Positions 1-8,249 of a stretch of DNA of 64,000 nucleotides are shown piece by piece. The number at the start of each line of letters is the position of its first letter. The first letter of the stretch is position 1. The translations under genes and the position numbers were made by a program. The DNA is taken from the NCBI GenBank assembly GCA_965116595.1, contig OZ220708.1, forward strand, positions 1,798,001-1,862,000, given 5' to 3'. The DNA is from G963663315 sp963668255 (lineage in GTDB: Bacteria > Pseudomonadota > Gammaproteobacteria > Arenicellales > Poriferihabitantaceae). Below the pieces are notes generated by a model, which had not been told where the DNA came from, did no database searches, and saw nothing but the letters and a program-made list of their open reading frames with translations.

Positions 1-931
1 CGCCAATGCTCAGGGAATCCCCCTGTTTGAGCATTTAGGCACGATTTACCGGAACCGGAAATTCCTCCTGCCAGTGCCCCAAATGAATATTATCAATGGC
101 GGCGCCCATGCCGACAATGTAATTGATTTTCAGGAGTTCATGATCCTGCCAGTCGGCTTTGATCAATACTCTGAAGCGCTGCGTTGCGGGGTAGAGATAT
201 TCCATTATCTCAAATCGGTGTTGCTGGCCAGTCATTTGAGCACCGGCGTCGGGGATGAAGGCGGATTTGCCCCTGAATGCAAATCAAATGAGGAAGCGAT
301 CAGCCTGATCATGCAGGCCATTGAAAAGGCAGGATACCGCCCTGGCGAGCAAGTGATGATTGGGCTGGATGCGGCCAGTTCCGAGTTCTACAGCGACGGA
401 AAATATCATCTTGCGGCCGAAGGTGTGGCATTGGATGCGCTGCAATTTGCAGACTATCTGCAGAACTGGGTCGGCAAATACCCGGTCATCAGTATCGAGG
501 ATGGCATGGAGGAGCGCGATTGGGCCGGTTGGAAAGAGTTGACCGACCGGATTGGCGACTGCGTACAATTGACCGGGGATGACTTGTTTGTGACCAACAC
601 CAGAATACTGCAAAAGGGCATTGATCAGGGAATCGGGAATTCGATTTTGATCAAGTTCAATCAGATCGGCACCTTGTCTGAAACCCTGGATGCGATTGCG
701 ATGGCGCAACAGGCAGGATACAGCGCCACGATTTCCCACCGCTCCGGAGATACCGGGGATACCACCATTGCCGACCTGGCAGTGGCGACATCGGCAGGGC
801 AGATCAAAACCGGTTCCCTGTGCCGCTCGGAAAGGGTGGCAAAGTACAATAGACTCTTGAAAATTGAACAGATATTGGGTGACAATGCACTCTATGCAGG
901 AATTGATGCATTTTCCAATCTACGGACTTGA
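1..931 (+). CDS. eno: enolase (phosphopyruvate hydratase), 5' end cut by window
   Basis: Glycolytic enzyme that interconverts 2-phosphoglycerate and phosphoenolpyruvate in the cytosol, also part of the RNA degradosome in some Gammaproteobacteria. The reading frame is open from base 2, so the gene starts before the window; about the last 309 residues are present. Visible family motifs are the NIINGGAHADN segment, the metal-site GDDLFVTN, the catalytic-lysine stretch LIKFNQIGTLSET and SHRSGDTGDTT. The last is slightly unusual: most enolases read GETEDT, so one acidic residue is replaced by Gly. ftsB follows 7 bases after the stop, the normal gammaproteobacterial order. Identification is secure. 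Confidence 0.97.
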   Translation, partial: ANAQGIPLFEHLGTIYRNRKFLLPVPQMNIINGGAHADNVIDFQEFMILPVGFDQYSEALRCGVEIFHYLKSVLLASHLSTGVGDEGGFAPECKSNEEAISLIMQAIEKAGYRPGEQVMIGLDAASSEFYSDGKYHLAAEGVALDALQFADYLQNWVGKYPVISIEDGMEERDWAGWKELTDRIGDCVQLTGDDLFVTNTRILQKGIDQGIGNSILIKFNQIGTLSETLDAIAMAQQAGYSATISHRSGDTGDTTIADLAVATSAGQIKTGSLCRSERVAKYNRLLKIEQILGDNALYAGIDAFSNLRT

Positions 932-938
932 TAGATGA

Positions 939-1247
939 TTGTCTGATAACGCCGGGAAAATAGATTTGAATCCGCTGAATATCCTTTTGCTGACGCTTTT
1001 TGTCGGGACACAGTATGCATTGTGGTTCGGCGACAAGAATGTATTTGATCTTAACCTGCTCAAGGAATCAGCCCGCCAGACTGACCTTGAAATCGAAATG
1101 CAATTCAAGGAAAACCGTCGATTCAGCGCTGAAGTCAATGACCTGAAAGCGGATGGAGAAAGTGCCGAGACCATTGCCAGGTCCGAACTCGGACTGATCA
1201 AGGAAGGCGAGAGTTTCTACCAGATCATTGACCTGACGGAAAATTGA
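939..1247 (+). CDS. ftsB: cell division protein FtsB (septum formation initiator)
   Basis: Small bitopic membrane protein that joins FtsL and FtsQ in the divisome. The 102 residues show a short N-terminus, one membrane helix (about residues 11-30), then a charged helical stretch likely to form the FtsL coiled coil and a short C-terminal domain with the family-like ARSELGLIKEGE segment. The start used is TTG at 939, because the nearby ATG at 935 runs into a stop after three codons. It lies directly behind eno. The ispD gene that often follows in Gammaproteobacteria is absent; an M24-family gene comes next. Confidence 0.88.
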   Translation: MSDNAGKIDLNPLNILLLTLFVGTQYALWFGDKNVFDLNLLKESARQTDLEIEMQFKENRRFSAEVNDLKADGESAETIARSELGLIKEGESFYQIIDLTEN

Positions 1248-1369
1248 TATTACATGTTACGCGATACATACCTTCGCACAACGCTTGTATAGACACGGAC
1301 AATTTCTCAAGCCTTGCCGTCAACATACCGGAAAAGCGGCAAATCAACCCACAAAGTTCTCTTTCGGTC

Positions 1370-2521
1370 ATGACCATTCACTTTACTGAACAAGAGTTTG
1401 GCCAACGACAGGAAGCAGTGCGCCGGTCTCTTGTTGCCGGGGGACTGGATGGATTGCTGATTTTCCGTCAGGAGAGCATGTATTACCTGACAGGTTATGA
1501 TACCTCGGGTTACTCAATGTTTCAGGGTATGTACATGGATGCAGATGGGAAACTGTTTTTACTGACCCGGTCTGCCGACCGCATTCAGTCCAGGTTGACT
1601 TCGGTGATAGGCGATATTCGAATCTGGGAGGATGGTGACGGAGTGAATCCTGGTATTATTCTTCGGGAAGTGATGCGTGAATACGGCGCAGAGGGACGGA
1701 GAATCGGAATTGAATATCATGCCTATGGCCTGACCGGTCAACGCTCAAGAATGATTGATGAGGCCTTGAGTGATTTCTGTGTGACTACGGATGCATCGGA
1801 CCTGGTCAGGAAAATCAGACTTGTAAAAAGCGAATCGGAGTTGGCGTACGTCAGAAAAGCCGGGGAAATTTCCGACCTGGCCTGGCAGGTCGCCAATCAA
1901 AAAACCGTCCCCGGGGCGTTCCTTGGGGATATTTACGGGGAAATGATGCAGGTGGTCCTGTCCGCAGACGGCGACCCGAGCGCCAGTCGCTGGATTATGG
2001 GGGCCGGGTCAGACGCAATGATGATTCGCTACCATACCGGCAAGAATCATGTTTTAGAGAATGACCAGGTGCAGCATGAATTTGCCGGCGCTTACCGGCA
2101 CTATCACGCTGCGGCGATGAGTGTGATCGTCACCGGCAAGCCAACACCCGTGCAATCCGGTATGTTTGATGCCTGCCGCGATACCCTGCTGGCGTGTGAA
2201 GATACTCTCAAGCCGGGCAATACGGTCGGCGGGATTTACCGGACCCATGTCGATGGGTTCGTAAAGGCGGGCTACGGTCATGCGACCCTGAAGGCCTGTG
2301 GTTATTCCCTGGGCATATCCTATCCGCCAACCTGGATGGACTGGCCGATGATATGGCGGGACAACCCGGAGGTCATTGAACCCGGCATGGTGTTCTTCAT
2401 CCACATGATATTACTTGATGATACGACCGGATTGACCATGAGCCTCGGCGAAACCAGCATCGTCACCCCAGCCGGCCCCGAACGGGTCAATCACGCGCCG
2501 ATGGAACTGGTTGTGAATTGA
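1370..2521 (+). CDS. M24 (creatinase / aminopeptidase P fold) family protein lacking metal ligands
   Basis: Pita-bread-fold protein of the creatinase/prolidase family. The ATG at 1370 gives 383 residues; the frame is open back to 1244 but that extension does not resemble the family. The metal sites of true peptidases are mostly gone: the first Asp region reads HEFAGAY (about 236-242), the second is His 246, the GHGIG-type loop is GYSLG (311-315), and the penultimate Glu position is His 345; only the last Glu (about 361) remains. This is the pattern of creatinase- and ectoine-hydrolase-like members, which cleave C-N bonds without metal. The substrate is unknown; a small zwitterion is plausible given the rest of the window. 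Confidence 0.8.
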   Translation: MTIHFTEQEFGQRQEAVRRSLVAGGLDGLLIFRQESMYYLTGYDTSGYSMFQGMYMDADGKLFLLTRSADRIQSRLTSVIGDIRIWEDGDGVNPGIILREVMREYGAEGRRIGIEYHAYGLTGQRSRMIDEALSDFCVTTDASDLVRKIRLVKSESELAYVRKAGEISDLAWQVANQKTVPGAFLGDIYGEMMQVVLSADGDPSASRWIMGAGSDAMMIRYHTGKNHVLENDQVQHEFAGAYRHYHAAAMSVIVTGKPTPVQSGMFDACRDTLLACEDTLKPGNTVGGIYRTHVDGFVKAGYGHATLKACGYSLGISYPPTWMDWPMIWRDNPEVIEPGMVFFIHMILLDDTTGLTMSLGETSIVTPAGPERVNHAPMELVVN

Positions 2522-2540
2522 TCAAGCCCCGGAATTTGTA

Positions 2541-2568
2541 GTGTAGCGACAGGTCACTGTGCCTGTCC
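2541..2568 (-). repeat. dispersed palindromic repeat, copy 1
   Basis: Read on the minus strand this is GGACAGGC-ACAGTG-ACCTGTCG followed by CTACAC: two 8-base arms with one mismatch around a 6-base loop, then a CTAC tail. Five related elements occur in this window (6794, 6845, 57563, 60385, 60435). It lies 20 bases after the stop of the M24 gene. Confidence 0.6.
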
Positions 2569-2698
2569 ACAATCAAGAACGGGAGTCGGGGTGTCCAGCT
2601 AAAGGCCCAACTTTTATTTTGAAGCTTGACATTTACACGTTCCGCTGGCATAGAAAACCAATTGCGATCAGTTGGCCCATACAGTAGAGGTTTTCAGG

Positions 2699-3247
2699 AT
2701 GACATTTTCGATAGAGAAATTTATATCAGAAGCACGAGAGGCGGCGCAGTCGCCCGAGCCTACGCGGGCGATTCGCCGCTTGCTCAAAAAGGCACTCGAA
2801 AACCCGGGAGCTATCGCTGACGCTAATCCGTTGGAGAATGACGAAAAAGAAGTACTTCTATTCGAGGATGACTCGGTGTCGGTCTGGATTTCACGCTTCG
2901 TCCCCGATATCGTCGTTCCACCGCACGAACACAAAATGAACGCCTTTATCGGCGTTTTTCAGGGCAGGGAGAAGAATTTATTTTTTAAAAGACAATCGGA
3001 TGGACTGAAGTACACGGGCAGCAAGGTGCTCGAAACCGGGCAGGTTCTGTCGATTGGCGGCGATGGTATTCATTCGGTGGTAGCCGATGGTAATGAGCCC
3101 TGTTGCTCACTGCATGTCTACACTGGTCCACTGTCGAAAACGGAACGATCCATATTCGACTGGGATAGTGGCTCCCCGATCGAATATACCGATAACAATT
3201 ACGAAAGCATGAAAAGAAGCCAGAGGGAATTGGATTTTATGGCTTAA
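2699..3247 (+). CDS. cysteine-dioxygenase-like cupin (thiol dioxygenase family)
   Basis: Single-domain cupin of 182 residues. The iron-binding pattern of the cysteine/3-mercaptopropionate dioxygenase superfamily is visible: H76-x-H78 in VPPHEHKM, the GVFQGREKNLFF strand, and H125 in GDGIHSV; a further SLHVYTG strand follows. Enzymes of this fold oxidise a thiol to a sulfinate using Fe(II) and O2. ATG at 2699 is chosen over TTG at 2672 because CAGG sits just upstream and family similarity begins there. It stands alone between the M24 gene and the convergent GFA gene. The actual thiol or other substrate cannot be told. Confidence 0.7.
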   Translation: MTFSIEKFISEAREAAQSPEPTRAIRRLLKKALENPGAIADANPLENDEKEVLLFEDDSVSVWISRFVPDIVVPPHEHKMNAFIGVFQGREKNLFFKRQSDGLKYTGSKVLETGQVLSIGGDGIHSVVADGNEPCCSLHVYTGPLSKTERSIFDWDSGSPIEYTDNNYESMKRSQRELDFMA

Positions 3248-3281
3248 ACCCATAGCCGTCGCGGCCATCCGGTTGCTGGAG

Positions 3282-4163
3282 CTACGCCTGCACAACCTTC
3301 GGCGGCGGGTCTTCGGGATACTGCGGCAGGCCGTCGGTGATGTCATGCCATCGCGCCTTGTTGTTCACCCAGAGGTGGTCGATGGGTCTGATTTCGGGGT
3401 CGTAATCCAATGACCCCAGGGGGATCACCGCAATACCCCGTTCCGCGTCGCGTCGCGGCATCAAGGAACTGCATACTTCGCAGAATACCTGGGTGAAGTA
3501 GCGCGCATCCGGAACCTTGTAGGATCTGAGTCGGTCTTCACCGCTCAGAAACCAAACGCCGTCGTATGAGACAAATCCGTTGGAGGCATGGGCTGCGGCG
3601 CGGCCGTACCGGCACCGCGAGCAATGACAATTATGGGCGGTTTTGAACGGTTTCGTGACCTCATAGGTGACGGCGCCGCACAAGCAACCGCCACGGATCG
3701 GACCCTCCGTCTTTTTCGGCACGGGGATCCCTTCAACGCTGGGAAGTCCTGATTCATCCGGATAGCCGTCATGACGGGGCATATCACCGTTGATCGTATG
3801 CCAGGGTGAACTGTCAACGACGAAAATGTTGTAGTCGGGCTTTCGCATATCATCGTGACACCCGCCCGGCGCGACCCAGTGATCGTCCGCCTCGTTCGCA
3901 TAGGGGACGACCGAGCCACAGACGTCACACGAGTTGCGGACCAGAACCTCCGAAGACCGATAGTGAACGATTGAATCCGTACTGCTTGTCCACCGAATCT
4001 CGCCCGGTTTAACAAAACAATAGGTGCCGAAAGCTGCACCATGCACCTTCTGACACATGCGGCAATGGCAGTTGTACATGGCATACGGTTCCGCCAGCAG
4101 CTCCCAGGTGATGCTGCCGCATAGGCACCTTCCTTTGTTCGTGGATTCCACAGGCTTCTCCAT
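3282..4163 (-). CDS. GFA / CENP-V family protein with two tandem zinc domains
   Basis: Protein of 293 residues made of two copies of the GFA (glutathione-dependent formaldehyde-activating-like, Mss4 fold) domain. Each copy has the zinc cysteines: CLCGSITWE then NCHCRMCQ in the first half, CLCGAVTYE then NCHCSRCR in the second, and each ends with a C-x-x-C pair (CDVCGS and CEVCSS). Family members bind zinc; a catalytic role with glutathione adducts is often assigned but rarely proven. Most members have one domain, so this is an internal duplication or fusion. It reads the same way as the SDR gene upstream, with a 31-base gap, and may share its transcript. Confidence 0.85.
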   Translation of the reverse strand: MEKPVESTNKGRCLCGSITWELLAEPYAMYNCHCRMCQKVHGAAFGTYCFVKPGEIRWTSSTDSIVHYRSSEVLVRNSCDVCGSVVPYANEADDHWVAPGGCHDDMRKPDYNIFVVDSSPWHTINGDMPRHDGYPDESGLPSVEGIPVPKKTEGPIRGGCLCGAVTYEVTKPFKTAHNCHCSRCRYGRAAAHASNGFVSYDGVWFLSGEDRLRSYKVPDARYFTQVFCEVCSSLMPRRDAERGIAVIPLGSLDYDPEIRPIDHLWVNNKARWHDITDGLPQYPEDPPPKVVQA

Positions 4164-4194
4164 TTTTACCTTGTTCGCTACCCGATGGCCTGCT

Positions 4195-4935
4195 TCAGTA
4201 GGTCCACGCTTCCGTATAGGGCCGTAACTCGATCTCGTTGCTCCATGCCGACTTCGGTTGCAGATAGGTCAACCAGTAGCTTTCCGCGACAGCGTCGGGA
4301 TTGGCCAGATTCTCCGGGTTGTACTTGTCACCATAGAGTTCACGCATGATCGGAACATCAAGGTCACAGTCGAGTCTGACGTGTACGATATGCACGCCGT
4401 TCTCTGCGTAGGCTTTGCTAAAGTTCTGCGACAGCGCCCGCAGCCCAAACTTGCCGATGGCATACAGCGGAAACGTGCGTGAGCCACGAAATGCGGCCGT
4501 AGCGCTCGAGAAGAACACGCTGCCGCGGGAGCGTTTGATCATGGCCGGCAAGACGGATTTGGCCGCGGCGAAGGCGCCGACAACCTCCACCCGGAAGACA
4601 TCCTCAAGCGCATCATACGACATATCCAACGGCTCACACGCCGTGAAGTCTCCTCTCGCGTTGTAGATGAGGACGTCGATTTCACTCATGTTGTGCGCAA
4701 CGGCCGTCAGCGCAGCTTCGACGGTCTCCGGTTCCGAGGCATCGGCGGAAAAGAACCGAACGCTTACCAGGTCGTTTGCGATTCTTGCAGCCTCCATTGC
4801 GGCGGCACTGTTTACCTCGGTTCGTGATATGATCGCAACATCAAAGCCCTGGCCCGCGAATTTTCTCGCCAGAGCACGACCAAGCCCTGCGCCGGCACCG
4901 ACAATCGCACACACACGTCTTGACATGTTGCCCAC
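4195..4935 (-). CDS. short-chain dehydrogenase/reductase
   Basis: Classical-SDR-like NAD(P)-dependent oxidoreductase of 246 residues. The nucleotide-binding loop reads VGAGAGLG (about 12-19), the NNAG motif is altered to YNARG, and the catalytic set is S144, Y158 and K162 (PLYAIGKFG). The start could also be the second Met at 4926. It sits between an acyl-CoA synthetase (upstream on the same strand, 120 bases away) and the tandem GFA gene, which suggests a small catabolic group. The substrate is not recognisable. Confidence 0.85.
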   Translation of the reverse strand: MGNMSRRVCAIVGAGAGLGRALARKFAGQGFDVAIISRTEVNSAAAMEAARIANDLVSVRFFSADASEPETVEAALTAVAHNMSEIDVLIYNARGDFTACEPLDMSYDALEDVFRVEVVGAFAAAKSVLPAMIKRSRGSVFFSSATAAFRGSRTFPLYAIGKFGLRALSQNFSKAYAENGVHIVHVRLDCDLDVPIMRELYGDKYNPENLANPDAVAESYWLTYLQPKSAWSNEIELRPYTEAWTY

Positions 4936-5054
4936 CCCTTACCCGGACTGCGGCTTGGAAGTGATCGAGGTGCAAAAGAACGTGACTCGACCTGTCTCGC
5001 ACCAGGCGGACCCGCAATCCCGTTGTAGCATGCAGACTCCAAGGCCAGTAACAG

Positions 5055-6614
5055 TCATTCGTTTCCGGCGCCGACTTCGTGTTCCTGGAATATCGCGGGT
5101 AGTTCCTGCAATGCTATCTTGCCCAGCGGGGTGCGCGGCAGTTCCTCAACGACGGCAACCCGCGTGATCTGGTTGTGCCTGGACACCACTGTATTGTATT
5201 CCCTGAGCACTTTGCGGGCATCGACGGCCGGGTTGTCACCGTCCATCGAGAGCACGCAGACCGGTTTCATATCCAGCTCCAGTACGCCTGCTTCCTTGAC
5301 TATGGGGTCCCGTTCCAACAGGGTTTCCAACTCTTCCGGATAGACATTCTTGCCAGCCTCAGTCACTATCAATCTTTTTGAACGTCCGGTCAGGGTGACG
5401 CGCCCCTGGTCGTCGATATGGCCGATATCGCCGGTTTTGAACCAGCCATCTTCGAGCACCAGTTCTGTTTGCGCGGCATCCTCGTAGCCCAGCATGACGT
5501 TGGGGCCCTTGATCCAGATTTCTCCCTGACCGTTTTCGTCGGGTTCGTTGACCCGCACCTGGACGTGTTCCACGGGTTTACCAACGCTCTCCGGGGCATC
5601 GTCGAAGTTCTCCTGGATGCAGGCCAGGGGCGCGGTTTCAGTGAGCCCGTAACCCTGGCGCAACGGGAAACCCAGTTCATGATAGTAGTGCGAAATCCGC
5701 CCGTCCAGGTGGGAACCTCCACTGACCCAGGCCTTGATCCGTCCCCCCAGCCGTTTGCGCAGGGGCGCATTGAGGTATTGCCTGAGTCCCAGGGGGGCGG
5801 CCTTGAGTACCCGGCGGTAGAATGCCAGTCCCTTTCCGCCCTCGGAGAACTTCTTTTCCAGGCCCAGCATCACGTTCCGGAACAATCGTGGGACGGCGAT
5901 GACCACGGTGATCTTTTCCTCCTCCAGAGCCGCGACAATTTCAGTAGCAGCCAGGACCTTTGGCGTTACCAGTGTGGCGCCGACGTAATAGGGCAGGTTG
6001 ACATTGGCGGTAATGCCCATGGCGTGGGAAAACGGCAACAGGGAGATGAATCGGTCATCGGGGTCGAACGTTTCAATCTTGACCGCGGCCAGCACGTTGG
6101 CAGCCAGATTGCCATGGGACAGGCGTACCACCTTGGGCTGGCCGGTGCTCCCGGAAGTATAGATCCGAACCGCCACGGCATCCGGATCGTCCGCTGACTC
6201 TATCGCATTTTCCGCGGCAACCGACTCCGCATCGCTGTCCAGAGTGATTTCGATCCGGGGTTCGTGGTCCAGACTGGAGTCGTGCACCAACATGATATCC
6301 GGCTTGACCGCTCCGATCTGGGCGGTGATCTCGTGGTCGCTGTTACCGATATGAATCGGGGCGATCATGCAGCCCACACGCCATGCGGCCAGGGCGGCCA
6401 CGGTCCATTCCGGGCCGTTTGGCGCCGTGATGCCCACCGTGGCGCCCGGCCCGATTCCGGACTTCCGCAGTTTCTGTGCGGTGACCAGGGCTGCATGGTG
6501 GATTTGGCGGTAGCGCACCTCTCTGCGGCCTTTGTGCTGACGGCATATCCAGGCCATGCGATCCCCGTGCCGCAACAAGGATGGTTCTATCAGTTCCCAG
6601 AGATTGCTGGCCAC
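5055..6614 (-). CDS. AMP-binding acyl-CoA synthetase / ligase
   Basis: Adenylate-forming ligase of 519 residues that would activate a carboxylic acid to acyl-AMP and then acyl-CoA. Core motifs are YTSGSTGQPKVV (P-loop-like A3), GYGLTETAP (A5), GEIWIKGPNVMLGYE, DGWFKTGDIG (A7), the hinge GRSKRLIVTEAGKN and the C-terminal catalytic lysine in RTPLGKIALQ. The sequence type resembles long-chain fatty-acid ligases, but the chain length is not readable. It is the first gene of a minus-strand group with the SDR and GFA genes. The 5' flank holds two dispersed repeats. Confidence 0.87.
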   Translation of the reverse strand: MASNLWELIEPSLLRHGDRMAWICRQHKGRREVRYRQIHHAALVTAQKLRKSGIGPGATVGITAPNGPEWTVAALAAWRVGCMIAPIHIGNSDHEITAQIGAVKPDIMLVHDSSLDHEPRIEITLDSDAESVAAENAIESADDPDAVAVRIYTSGSTGQPKVVRLSHGNLAANVLAAVKIETFDPDDRFISLLPFSHAMGITANVNLPYYVGATLVTPKVLAATEIVAALEEEKITVVIAVPRLFRNVMLGLEKKFSEGGKGLAFYRRVLKAAPLGLRQYLNAPLRKRLGGRIKAWVSGGSHLDGRISHYYHELGFPLRQGYGLTETAPLACIQENFDDAPESVGKPVEHVQVRVNEPDENGQGEIWIKGPNVMLGYEDAAQTELVLEDGWFKTGDIGHIDDQGRVTLTGRSKRLIVTEAGKNVYPEELETLLERDPIVKEAGVLELDMKPVCVLSMDGDNPAVDARKVLREYNTVVSRHNQITRVAVVEELPRTPLGKIALQELPAIFQEHEVGAGNE

Positions 6615-6793
6615 GGTGGATTCAGGAATGTTCGAAGTTACGATTCAGTTTCATTATATCGCCCGTTCCGATGGATGTTCGGCGGCAGTGTCAGGCCAAT
6701 TAAACCATAAACTCCGGGGTGGAACAACGAAGGACACGAAAACACCGGGTTGGTTTACGTGGGCCACGCAAATTGTCTGGAGCCGACAATATT

Positions 6794-6826
6794 GGACAAC
6801 CACGGGGCTGTCCCTACACAAACCTG
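6794..6826 (+). repeat. dispersed palindromic repeat, copy 2
   Basis: GGACAACC-ACGG-GGCTGTCC followed by CTACACAAACCTG. The arms pair with one mismatch. It lies in the 298-base gap between the acyl-CoA synthetase and the enolase-superfamily gene, 18 bases before copy 3, with which it also shares the CAAAC tail. Confidence 0.6.
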
Positions 6827-6844
6827 TTCGGAAAAGATAATATC

Positions 6845-6880
6845 GGACAGCCACAGAGGTGTTGTTCCTACGCAAACATG
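6845..6880 (+). repeat. dispersed palindromic repeat, copy 3
   Basis: GGACAGCC-ACAGAG-GTGTTGTTCC followed by CTACG-like tail and CAAACATG. It is a more diverged member of the family, in tandem with copy 2 and 32 bases before the GTG of the next gene. Apart from these two repeats, 6615-6912 shows nothing I can assign. Confidence 0.55.
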
Positions 6881-6912
6881 TTGTGATAAAGCCGCAGGAG
6901 AGTGAATAAACC

Positions 6913-8028
6913 GTGAAGATAGATCGAATCGAATCCTTCAGCGTTGCCGATGTCGGTCTGATCCGGGTGACAACCGATTCAGGTGATCAGGGCTGGGGGC
7001 AGGTTTCCACCTACAACGCAGACATCACCTCCACTGTCCTGCATCGTCAGGTTGCTCCCTGGGTGCTGGGGCGCGATGTTTCCGACCTGTCCGGACTGGG
7101 TGACCTGTTCGACCTGGTATTTGAGAAGGAACATAAATTTCCCGGTTCGTACATGTGTCGCGCCGTCTGCGGGGTTGATACTGCGCTATGGGATCTGCAC
7201 GGGAGGATAGAGCAGAAATCGGTGTGTGAACTGCTCGGTGGCAGTCCGCGCCCGATTCGTGTGTATGCTTCGAGCATGAGCCGGGACATAACAGCACGCG
7301 ATGAGGCCGACCGCTTTGATCGGTTGCGGGACAGACATGGATATGACGCATTCAAATTCAGGGTCGGGGCCGAGTGCGGACGCAATCAGGATCATTGGCC
7401 GGGCCGCTCGGAAGAAATCGTGGCGACGGTCAGGAAAACGCTCGGTGATGAAGTCGACCTGCTGGTTGACGGCAACAGTTGTTATCGGCCCGAGAAGGCT
7501 ATTGAGCTTGGCGGGATATTGGAAGATCACGGCATTTGCCACTTTGAGGAACCCTGTCCCTATTGGGAATATGAATGGACGAAACAGGTCACCGATGCAC
7601 TGTCGATTGATGTCACAGGCGGCGAGCAGGACAATAATCTGGCGCTATGGAAATACATGATCGATAACGACACGGTCAATGTTTATCAGCCCGATATCTG
7701 TTACATGGGCGGTATCGAGCGAACCCTGCGAGTTGTCAAAATGGCGGCGGATGCAGGGAAAATCATTACTCCCCATGCGGCCAATCTTTCGCTGGTGACG
7801 ATATTCACGCTGCATCTGATGGGAGCAATCGAGAATGCGGGTCCCTACGTCGAGTTTTCGATCGAAGGGGCGGATTATTACCCCTGGCAATACGGTGTCT
7901 ATGAGGCGCTCCCGGTTGCCAGAGACGGCAAGGTGCAAATTCCCGAAGGACCCGGCTGGGGTGTTGAGATCAGTTCATCCTGGCTGGAAAAATCAACCCG
8001 GCAGGTCAGTGAGGTATCTGCATCATGA
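6913..8028 (+). CDS. mandelate racemase / muconate lactonizing enzyme (enolase superfamily) protein
   Basis: Enolase-superfamily enzyme of 371 residues with the capping domain at the N-terminus and a TIM-barrel C-terminus. Metal ligands are D186 (VDGN), E212 (FEEP) and E238 (GGEQ); the C-terminal general base is H288 (TPHA). The usual KxK pair reads K148-F-R150, so the second lysine is Arg, as in several acid-sugar dehydratase groups. GTG start with GCAGGAG nearby. It opens a same-strand cluster with a binding protein, BCCT transporter, cupin and ureohydrolase, so it may act on the imported compound or a product. Substrate unknown. Confidence 0.87.
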   Translation: MKIDRIESFSVADVGLIRVTTDSGDQGWGQVSTYNADITSTVLHRQVAPWVLGRDVSDLSGLGDLFDLVFEKEHKFPGSYMCRAVCGVDTALWDLHGRIEQKSVCELLGGSPRPIRVYASSMSRDITARDEADRFDRLRDRHGYDAFKFRVGAECGRNQDHWPGRSEEIVATVRKTLGDEVDLLVDGNSCYRPEKAIELGGILEDHGICHFEEPCPYWEYEWTKQVTDALSIDVTGGEQDNNLALWKYMIDNDTVNVYQPDICYMGGIERTLRVVKMAADAGKIITPHAANLSLVTIFTLHLMGAIENAGPYVEFSIEGADYYPWQYGVYEALPVARDGKVQIPEGPGWGVEISSSWLEKSTRQVSEVSAS

Positions 8029-8249
8029 TCAGGCAGGAATCGTACAGGCGACTGATCGTGTGATAACACCATCCCACACACAACAAACAAAAAAGTCAAC
8101 ATTTTTGTCCAGAAAGTTTGCCAAAGCCTGACAATATAAATTAGAATGATCCTGATTTTTGTGAAATTGCCTGATTGGGTATCAGCGCTGGCGATTGTCC
8201 CTGCAGACAATATTGACAGGTCCGGAAATTTTACTTTAGGAGATAGAGA

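Noticed and set aside
5418..6197. 259-codon plus-strand open frame opposite the acyl-CoA synthetase
   Set aside because: Antisense shadow of an AMP-binding enzyme with intact motifs.
8029..8249. Possible small RNA or riboswitch before the binding-protein gene
   Set aside because: The stretch is A/T-rich with short repeats but no stable fold or recognised riboswitch motif.
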